Under the pieces are notes generated by a model, which searched no databases, was not told the DNA's origin, and saw nothing but the letters and a program-made list of their open reading frames with translations. Shown here one piece after another: positions 26,500 to 33,366 of a DNA stretch of 53,218 bases; the stretch's first letter is position 1; each line of letters starts with the position of its first letter. This stretch comes from Treponema porcinum (GTDB lineage: Bacteria; Spirochaetota; Spirochaetia; Treponematales; Treponemataceae). A program made the position numbers and the translations under genes. The stretch lies in the NCBI RefSeq assembly GCF_900167145.1, contig NZ_FUWG01000018.1, positions 1 to 53,218 on the forward strand. The letters are read 5' to 3'.

Positions 26500-28278
26500 T
26501 TATTTCATCTGCGCAAGCACAACTGAACTCATCGCAGGAACAGTAATTTTTCCATCCTCAACTTTTGCCGCCGGATTTGCAGCATACACCATCGGCATAT
26601 CGCAGCCTTCTGGAAGCGGAACTGTAACGTCCTTTACGGAAGAAACATTGTGAACGACAAATGCCTTTTCCTCGTCACATTCCATCACCCAGGACTCAAG
26701 AACTGCACTGTCGCACGGAACAGGAGTAAGACGTCCCTTGTACAAAGCCGGATGAGCAGTTTTTACACGAATAACACGCTTGTAATGATTCAGAATTGAA
26801 TCCGGGTCATTTTCCTGCTCGGAAACAGGAACTGTTTTCTTGTTGTATACAGATACGTTGCCGTATGCACCGGAATCGCACCACGTTGGAGTAAGCTTAT
26901 CTTTTCCAGCCGGTTTCCACACCATCGGAGTACGCTTAGTAGGATCGTCTGCACCACTCTTCATTGCAATTTCTTCGCCATAATAGATAAAAGGAACACC
27001 TTCAGCAAGAATATACATATCAGCGGCAAGCTTGATTTTTGCAGGATTATTGCGCAATGCCGCACTGCTTCTAGGCTGATCGTGATTTGAAAGGAACGGA
27101 GCATCTATATAATCAGGGTTATTCCGTGCATACATTGCATATTCACCAGCAAGACTGCGTGCAAAACCATTGTAAGATGATTTATCCATATCTTCCGGCT
27201 GATTTTTCTTGTCGTTAATTTCCTGATTATTGATGATATTCGGAATTAAAGTTCCAAGATCAAAGTGGAAATTAGACTGCATTCCGCCCATATAGCGCGC
27301 ACGAGTTGCAGTCGGTTCCCATACCTCTGCTACATTATAAGCCTCAGGCTTTTCTTCCCAAACGTAAGCATTCATTTCCTTCCAGAATTCAACAGCCTTT
27401 GTCAACGTTTCTGAGCCAGGCTTTACCTCTGCTACATTATAAACGTGTCCGGCTGCATCAAAACGGAAGCCCGACACACCCTTGTCAAGCCAGAATTTAA
27501 ACACTTTCTTGAATTCTGCACGGACGGCAGGTTCATCCATATTAAAATCAGGCATATTTGTACTGAAAAGACCGGCATAGTAGTTCATAACCGGCTGTCC
27601 GGATTTGTCCAGGACAGTTTTTCCGTTTGCATCTACAACAGGATTTGAAAGGTCTATAGTCCAGATATTTCCGGCAAGACCTTTCTGCTTTCTGTTATAT
27701 ACGCCGCCATTTTCCGTAAAATCCAAATCCGTTATCCAGCGGTACCAGGTATGATACGGACTATCCGGCTTTTTAGACTCAATAAACCACTTATTATAGG
27801 CAGACGAATGATTGCACGTCATATCAATGATGACGCTTATTCCGCGCTTTTTTGCCTCCGCAAGGAAAGTTTCAAAATCTTCCATCGTTCCGTAGTCAGG
27901 ATTTACGGCATAATAATCATCAACATCATATCCGTGATATGACTGTGACGGAAAAATCGGCAGAAGCCATATACCGGTAATTCCAAGGTCGGTTACAGTT
28001 AAATCATTTCCGTCATTCAGATAGTCAAGTTTCTTTGTAAGCCCCTTAAAATCACCGATTCCGTCGCCGTTTCCGTCAGCAAAGGAACGCACAAAAAGAC
28101 TATAGTAAACACCTTCACCCGGCTTTGAAGCCTTCCGTTCAACCGGAGCAAGTTCGGTAACCGCAAGTTCCGGCTGTACAGTCTTATATTTTTTAGGCTT
28201 TGCAGACAACACCCCTGCACAACCAAGCAGACAGACAGCAGCAATGGATTTTTTTACCATTGATTTTTTATTTAACAT
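26500..28278 (-). CDS. Exported GH13 alpha-amylase-family glycoside hydrolase
   Basis: The 592-residue product has an N-terminal export signal whose IAAVCLLGC reads as a lipobox, so a lipoprotein is likely. A GH13 barrel follows with the four conserved regions: DMTCNHSS, GFRFDAAGHV (nucleophile Asp), VAEVWEP (acid/base Glu) and FLSNHDQPR (transition-state Asp). GNGDGIGDFKGLTKKLDYL and HGYDVDDYY are typical of neopullulanase, oligo-glucosidase and alpha-amylase relatives. It would cut starch or maltodextrins for uptake by the MalEFG importer encoded just upstream. The ATG at 28278 is chosen for the GGAGG box 6 bases before it. It has its own promoter and terminator. Confidence 0.93.
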   Translation of the reverse strand: MLNKKSMVKKSIAAVCLLGCAGVLSAKPKKYKTVQPELAVTELAPVERKASKPGEGVYYSLFVRSFADGNGDGIGDFKGLTKKLDYLNDGNDLTVTDLGITGIWLLPIFPSQSYHGYDVDDYYAVNPDYGTMEDFETFLAEAKKRGISVIIDMTCNHSSAYNKWFIESKKPDSPYHTWYRWITDLDFTENGGVYNRKQKGLAGNIWTIDLSNPVVDANGKTVLDKSGQPVMNYYAGLFSTNMPDFNMDEPAVRAEFKKVFKFWLDKGVSGFRFDAAGHVYNVAEVKPGSETLTKAVEFWKEMNAYVWEEKPEAYNVAEVWEPTATRARYMGGMQSNFHFDLGTLIPNIINNQEINDKKNQPEDMDKSSYNGFARSLAGEYAMYARNNPDYIDAPFLSNHDQPRSSAALRNNPAKIKLAADMYILAEGVPFIYYGEEIAMKSGADDPTKRTPMVWKPAGKDKLTPTWCDSGAYGNVSVYNKKTVPVSEQENDPDSILNHYKRVIRVKTAHPALYKGRLTPVPCDSAVLESWVMECDEEKAFVVHNVSSVKDVTVPLPEGCDMPMVYAANPAAKVEDGKITVPAMSSVVLAQMK

Positions 28279-28307
28279 AATTTCCTCCACACAAAATGAA
28301 TATAAAA

Positions 28308-28336
28308 ATTATACCATATATTATAAAAAAACAAGA
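28308..28336 (-). promoter_or_regulatory. Promoter of the alpha-amylase gene
   Basis: Minus-strand TATAAT (28308-28313) lies in a very A/T-rich stretch, with TCTTGT 17 bp upstream (or TTGTTT at 15 bp) as the -35. A leader of about 22 bases with GGAGG follows. Confidence 0.65.
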
Positions 28337-28403
28337 ATTTTTTTTATCGTTACAAAAAAGGATTTTCTTTTAGTTTCAAACAATAACCACCTTCTGCATA
28401 ACG

Positions 28404-28440
28404 AAAAAAAAAAGCAGCCTGCAGAAGAACTGCAGGCTGC
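28404..28440 (-). terminator. Intrinsic terminator of the pulA-malEFG operon
   Basis: On the minus strand GCAGCCTGCAG and CTGCAGGCTGC form a perfect 11-bp stem around TTCTT, followed by ten T residues. It lies about 25 bases after the malG stop and separates malG from the amylase unit. Confidence 0.95.
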
Positions 28441-28465
28441 CTGAAAGTACGGAATAGAATGTCTG

Positions 28466-29845
28466 TTATTCCTTACCGCTTGTACCGGCAAGAGAAAGAA
28501 GCAATGACTTCTGACCTGCCATAAACAAGATAGCGAAAGGAACTGCAACAAGAATAGCACCCGCAGCAAACATAGTAAAGTTATCGTTTGAGCGGCCGCT
28601 GATCATCTCATACAAACCTACGGCAAGAGTTTTCTTATCATCACTGCGCAAAATCATACGCGGGAAGATATAGTCCATCCAAGGACCTGTAAAACTTGTC
28701 AAGGTAAGGAATACAATCTGCGGTTTTGCAGCAGGAAGAATAACCCTAAGATATGCAACAAGCGGCGAAGCACCGTCGATGTATGCAGCTTCCGCAATAT
28801 CCTTAGGCATTGTATCAAAGTATCCCTTCATCAACTGAGAGTTGAACGGAATACTTCCTGCGGCATAGACAAGCACAAGTCCCCACAGCGTATTCAGCGC
28901 ATTGAATTTCCACAGGATAACGTATGTTGCAACCATACCGATGAAGCTAGGGAACATCTGAAGGACAATCATACCTGCCATAATCTGCTTGCGTCCGGTA
29001 AACTTAAAGCGAGAGAAAATATATCCGGCTGTAGTACAAATAAATACAGTAAGAATTGTATTCATACATGCAACCTTCAATGTGTTAAGATACCAGTGCT
29101 TGTAGTTAGTACCAAGAACTTTTTTTGTTCCCGGTCCGACAGGATCAACAAATTTATCAGCAGAAGTAAGAAGACGCTTGAACTGATAGAACGACGGCTT
29201 CTTAAACTTAAACTGGGTCATCAGTTTTGTCTGTTTACCTGTACCATCACAAGTTTCACACAAAGTCATAACATCCTGTTCCCACGACTTATTGCCGATA
29301 GTAACTTTTTCTACAGTATGAATGATACCTGAACCACCGCAAGTTGCGCAGGCTCTTAAACCCGTTTTATTACAGGAAACACAGTCTTCATCTGTATAAA
29401 CAGTGTATACAAGTTTCTTATTCTGGCATTTATCAACGCCTTTTTTCAAATCGTCCTGCAGGAAAGAACTTTTCGGTCTTACAGTGACAAGCCTTCCATC
29501 AGCAGAAGAAACTACGATTCCTCTATATGGATCGCCTGATTTAAGCGCATCAAGAACTGCCTGCCTTTCTGCCTCATCCGCAACATATTCTTTCAAATCC
29601 TTCAACTTAAACACAACTGAAGAATCTGCTTTTTTTGCAGTACCGTTACAGACAACGCAGACATTTGTCGAAACGTCTTTTTCGTCTGTAAACGGAATTA
29701 CAGAAGTTGCTGCAAGAGAACTTGAAACAGAGAATGAAGAACTGATTGTGAACAATACCGGATACAAAACAACAATAACGTTTATAACCAGTATAATATT
29801 CAAAATAATACTTAGCGGAGTAGCACGACTTACAAATTTTTTCAT
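28466..29845 (-). CDS. malG: Maltodextrin ABC permease MalG with a DnaJ-type cysteine-motif insertion
   Basis: The 459-residue protein is far longer than the usual 280-300. TM1 is at residues 10-38. Residues about 55-245 form a loop predicted to face the periplasm, and the normal MalG core runs from about 252 with the ATPase-coupling EAA loop EAAYIDGASPLVAYLRVILP (352-371). The loop holds four CxxC motifs: CVVCNGTA (63-70), CVSCNKTG (155-162), CATCGGSG (166-173) and CETCDGTG (196-203). These match the CxxCxGxG repeats of the DnaJ zinc-finger domain, with motifs 2 and 3 adjacent and 1 and 4 outermost. An alpha/beta stretch lies between motifs 1 and 2. The ribosome site GAGGGAGAA overlaps the malF end. 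It pairs with MalF; no MalK is encoded nearby. Confidence 0.92.
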   Translation of the reverse strand: MKKFVSRATPLSIILNIILVINVIVVLYPVLFTISSSFSVSSSLAATSVIPFTDEKDVSTNVCVVCNGTAKKADSSVVFKLKDLKEYVADEAERQAVLDALKSGDPYRGIVVSSADGRLVTVRPKSSFLQDDLKKGVDKCQNKKLVYTVYTDEDCVSCNKTGLRACATCGGSGIIHTVEKVTIGNKSWEQDVMTLCETCDGTGKQTKLMTQFKFKKPSFYQFKRLLTSADKFVDPVGPGTKKVLGTNYKHWYLNTLKVACMNTILTVFICTTAGYIFSRFKFTGRKQIMAGMIVLQMFPSFIGMVATYVILWKFNALNTLWGLVLVYAAGSIPFNSQLMKGYFDTMPKDIAEAAYIDGASPLVAYLRVILPAAKPQIVFLTLTSFTGPWMDYIFPRMILRSDDKKTLAVGLYEMISGRSNDNFTMFAAGAILVAVPFAILFMAGQKSLLLSLAGTSGKE

Positions 29846-29847
29846 AA

Positions 29848-32064
29848 TTACAATTCTCCCTCTTTGAATGACTTAGTTCGCGTAAAGTTATACAAAGCAA
29901 AAGGAACGAGTACAACGAATACAAGCAAAGAAAGAACAGAAGCAAGCTGATAGCGCGAAGGAGTATTCATTGTCAACTTATAGATCCATGAAATCAAGAG
30001 GTCTGTTGCACCGCATGTAGTTGTAGTAGTAAGACCTGCCTGAGGCATATTAGGACCACCGCCAGTAAGGAAGAATACAGCACCGAAGTTGTTAATGTTT
30101 GAAGCAAACTGCATGATTAATGTAGGTTTAAGCTGGAACATAACAAGCGGATATGTAATGCTCTTGAACTGCTGCCATTTTGTAGCACCGTCAATAACTG
30201 CCGCCTCGTACAATGAGTTTGAGATAGCCGTCATACTGGAAGTCGTAAGAATCATACTGTACGGGAATCCAATCCATATATTTACGAAAATCAATGAAAA
30301 TTTCGCAACATTAGGATTTGAAAGCCACGGTATAGGCTGCTCAATCAGACCAATAAGCTGAAGCGTTCTATTGATAGGACCGATAGTACCGTTCAGAAGG
30401 TTTGCCCAGACAAAGAGAGAAAGCATTGTCGGAATGGCATACGGAAGAATGTATACGGTTCTGTAGAATGAAGGAATTGCAACGCGCTTGTCCTGAAGAA
30501 CGAACGCATAGAAAAATCCTACAAAGAAACAGGTAAATGTTGCAAAGATAGCCCAGACGATAGTCCAGACAGCAGCATTTCCAAATGCCTTTGCCCATTC
30601 GCCGCCACCTACTTTTGTAGAGAACATCGTAACGAAGTTTGAAAGACCAACCCAGTCTACAAGATTGTTCGGCGGAACATGATCAGGTGAAGAATAGTTG
30701 GTGAATGCAACCAATGCAGAGAACAAAAGCGGAATCAAAGAGAAGATTGCAATCATTACAACGCTCGGAGCAATACCGATTGTCGCAAATGAATTCTGTG
30801 ACAAATCATTCTGAGATTCTTTCAATGAAGGGAATTTGTTATTCTTTATGATTTTATTCGCCGCTGTCCGTGCACTGTTGATGTTGAGCTGATACAGGAA
30901 AATAAAGAACAGAATTATAACAAGAGCAAAAATACCATTAATCATCATAAAGATTGAATGATCCATGAATTTTGTTACTGTAGTATTCTGTCTGTCACCA
31001 AGAGTAAACAAACCTATAATAGAAGTTACAAGAGGACCTTTGAACCACGCCCTGTGCATAACAGTTCTTTTTCCGTTTGAAGCAGCGCGTTTACAAAGAG
31101 TACAACCATCGTAATGCTCGTCAAATTCATTATTGCCGTCAAAAACTGCAAAGGCATCTTTCAGTTCTTTCTCAAAAGCAAAGCGTGCCTTTACCTTATC
31201 AGAAGAGAACTGCTCCTCAGCAGCGTCAAGATCTTTTCTATACTGAACAGACAGTTTTCTAAGGTCTTCTTTTTCAGCACCGCCTTCTTTTGCAAGATTA
31301 AGAACTTCTGTATATCCGTTCTTCAGTTCTGCAACTGTCTGTTTATTCTTTTCTGCTATTGCTGCCAGACTGTCTTTATAATTTTGTTTTGCCTCTGCAA
31401 CAAGCTCTTTATATTCAGGAAGCAGTTCTTTTTTTGCACCGTCAAATTTCTTTGCTTCCATCTTAGCCATTACTTTTGCAAGTTTATGATCATACTTTGA
31501 AGATATAGAAGTATACTTATCGTAAATATCATCATAGTCAATGATTTCATAAGATGCTTCTTCTACCTCATCCAAAGATGAATAATCATAATCTGCAAAT
31601 ACGGCAGTATATTCTTCTATGGCATCGGCTTTTGCCTGCTTTGCCTCGGCCAAAGCCTCTTTATATGCATCTTTATCTTCTTTTTTGTAATCCTGAGCTT
31701 CGTCAACAATTTCTTTGTATGCAGCATCACCTAAACCTTTTACAGCTGCATTTTTAAAAAATTTTTCCATTGACTTGGCTCGTGAAGCCATTATTGAATC
31801 TAATTTTGAATATTCAGCATCTTCCAGGTATTCAACAAGTTCTGCTGTTTCGGGAACCTGCTTTAAATAATCGTATTCAGAATTATTTGCAGGAATAATT
31901 TTTTTTGTACCAAAAATAATAGAGCAAAGCATTACCACTTCTACAAGTGCAAACAACGCTCCGCGCACATACTGTTTCAGGTACAGAATCTGACCCAATC
32001 CCATAAAACAGGAAGAAGCAAAAGGAGCTTTCTTCAGTTTATTAGGGTCTACAGTATTATTCAT
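29848..32064 (-). CDS. malF: Maltodextrin ABC permease MalF with a long coiled-coil-like insertion
   Basis: The 738-residue protein is well beyond the 430-515 of most MalF proteins. The N-terminus (APFASSCFMGLGQILYLKQY) and TM1 (33-53) match Gram-positive-type MalF. Residues about 57-338 are a highly charged, Ala/Lys/Glu/Asp/Tyr-rich stretch predicted to be long helices or coiled coil. It ends in GCTLCKR (320-326), a lone CxxC pair. Then the family pattern resumes (KGPLVTSIIGLFTLGD, helix near 370-392, core helices, coupling loop EAAVIDGATKWQQF). By topology the insertion is periplasmic. The codon style does not change across it. It follows malE by 88 bases and is coupled to malG. Confidence 0.92.
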   Translation of the reverse strand: MNNTVDPNKLKKAPFASSCFMGLGQILYLKQYVRGALFALVEVVMLCSIIFGTKKIIPANNSEYDYLKQVPETAELVEYLEDAEYSKLDSIMASRAKSMEKFFKNAAVKGLGDAAYKEIVDEAQDYKKEDKDAYKEALAEAKQAKADAIEEYTAVFADYDYSSLDEVEEASYEIIDYDDIYDKYTSISSKYDHKLAKVMAKMEAKKFDGAKKELLPEYKELVAEAKQNYKDSLAAIAEKNKQTVAELKNGYTEVLNLAKEGGAEKEDLRKLSVQYRKDLDAAEEQFSSDKVKARFAFEKELKDAFAVFDGNNEFDEHYDGCTLCKRAASNGKRTVMHRAWFKGPLVTSIIGLFTLGDRQNTTVTKFMDHSIFMMINGIFALVIILFFIFLYQLNINSARTAANKIIKNNKFPSLKESQNDLSQNSFATIGIAPSVVMIAIFSLIPLLFSALVAFTNYSSPDHVPPNNLVDWVGLSNFVTMFSTKVGGGEWAKAFGNAAVWTIVWAIFATFTCFFVGFFYAFVLQDKRVAIPSFYRTVYILPYAIPTMLSLFVWANLLNGTIGPINRTLQLIGLIEQPIPWLSNPNVAKFSLIFVNIWIGFPYSMILTTSSMTAISNSLYEAAVIDGATKWQQFKSITYPLVMFQLKPTLIMQFASNINNFGAVFFLTGGGPNMPQAGLTTTTTCGATDLLISWIYKLTMNTPSRYQLASVLSLLVFVVLVPFALYNFTRTKSFKEGEL

Positions 32065-32088
32065 TCCATACTCCTCGTTTAAATATCA

Positions 32089-32121
32089 AATACACAGCGC
32101 ATAAAATATGCGCTGTGTATT
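32089..32121 (-). promoter_or_regulatory. Perfect intercistronic hairpin between malE and malF
   Basis: AATACACAGCGCATA and TATGCGCTGTGTATT form a perfect 15-bp stem with a 3-base loop. No T-run follows on the minus strand, so it is not a standard terminator. Its position after malE suggests an mRNA-stabilising or partial-termination element that raises MalE over MalF and MalG. Confidence 0.8.
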
Positions 32122-32151
32122 GTCCCTATAAGAACCGATTTAAAGGTTCAC

Positions 32152-33333
32152 TTATTTTGCAGCTTCCATAGAAGCAGCAGCAGCGTCAAGTGAAGTCTTT
32201 ACGTTGTCGCCGTCCCAGATTCCTGAGTAAGCAGAACCCATAGCATTCCAGTATGTACCAAGCTGTGGAATTGTAGGCATTGGAGTAGCATATTTAAGCT
32301 GCTCTTTAATACCATTGCTGAGTTCGTTGTCTGTAACGATATCCTTTCTTGGAGGAATCTGATCTGTATCTTCAAAGCGCATCTGGAGCATTTCTTTTGA
32401 AGTCATGAACTTAGCAAATTCTTTTGCTTCCTCTGGGAATTCTGAATATGAACTTACGAATGCAAGACGAACGCCTGCGAATGTGTTTGCAGGATGATTT
32501 GTTCCCGGGAATGCAGGAACTGTAGTGATACCAAAGTTGATTCCGGCTTTTTTGAAGTCGTTAATCTTCCAAGGACCTGTGATAATCATAGCTGCTTTTC
32601 CTTCTGTGAATTCAGCGTTACAGAAGTCACCAGAAGCATCTGCTGCAGGAATGTCAAGAATCTGCTTGCGGAGATTCTGGAAATAAGTAAGACCTTTGAT
32701 AGCAGCAGGGCTGTTCAGGTTGTGCTGCTTGCGGTCATTTCCTTTTGGTCCAAACAGAGGAGCGCCGAATGATTCCATGAACATATATCCATAGTAACCG
32801 TCAGCAACCGGCCATACAAGAGCATATTTGTTTTCTGCCTTGTTGTTGAATTTTTTTGCATAAGCAACAACTTCATCCCAAGTCTTAGGAGCTTCTGGCA
32901 AGATGTCCTTGTTGTAGAACAAAGCATAAGTTTCAGAGCCGAGCGGATAACCGTATACAACTCCGTCATAAGTAGCACCAACGCGTGCCATGTCAAGGAA
33001 GTCTGCCATATATGCATCAGCATCGTCTACAGGAAGAACGTGTCCGCCCTGAACAAGAGCACCGATATGGTCATGCGGCGTAACGAAAATATCAGCACCT
33101 ACTCCAGCAGGTCCGTCAAGCTCAATCTTTGCACGTGCATCAGTAGCTTCTACAGGTTCATAAGTAACCTTTACTTTTGGATTAACCTTTTTGTAAGCCT
33201 TGATTACATGCTGTACGAATGTTTTTTCCGGACCAGCAGATTCCCATACCTTCAGTTCAGCTCTTTTTGGAGCAGCAAAAGCGGTAGATGCAGCCATTGC
33301 GATTGCAGCAGCAGCAAAAATAACTCTTTTCAT
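32152..33333 (-). CDS. malE: Maltose/maltodextrin-binding protein MalE
   Basis: The 393-residue periplasmic receptor has a type I signal peptide (MKRVIFAAAAIAMAASTAFA, cleavage before APKRA). The body matches MalE: LKVWESAGPEKTF, ELDGPAGVGADIFVTPHDHIG, YGYPLGSETYALFYNKD and MIITGPWKINDFKKAGINFG. There is no lipobox, so the protein is free in the periplasm, as in diderm bacteria. It would bring maltodextrins to MalFG. GGAGG lies 7 bases before the ATG at 33333. It follows pulA by 33 bases with no terminator or evident promoter between them, so it is cotranscribed. Confidence 0.95.
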   Translation of the reverse strand: MKRVIFAAAAIAMAASTAFAAPKRAELKVWESAGPEKTFVQHVIKAYKKVNPKVKVTYEPVEATDARAKIELDGPAGVGADIFVTPHDHIGALVQGGHVLPVDDADAYMADFLDMARVGATYDGVVYGYPLGSETYALFYNKDILPEAPKTWDEVVAYAKKFNNKAENKYALVWPVADGYYGYMFMESFGAPLFGPKGNDRKQHNLNSPAAIKGLTYFQNLRKQILDIPAADASGDFCNAEFTEGKAAMIITGPWKINDFKKAGINFGITTVPAFPGTNHPANTFAGVRLAFVSSYSEFPEEAKEFAKFMTSKEMLQMRFEDTDQIPPRKDIVTDNELSNGIKEQLKYATPMPTIPQLGTYWNAMGSAYSGIWDGDNVKTSLDAAAASMEAAK

Positions 33334-33366
33334 TTTTTCCTCCATATTTGAAAATAAAAAGTTAGC

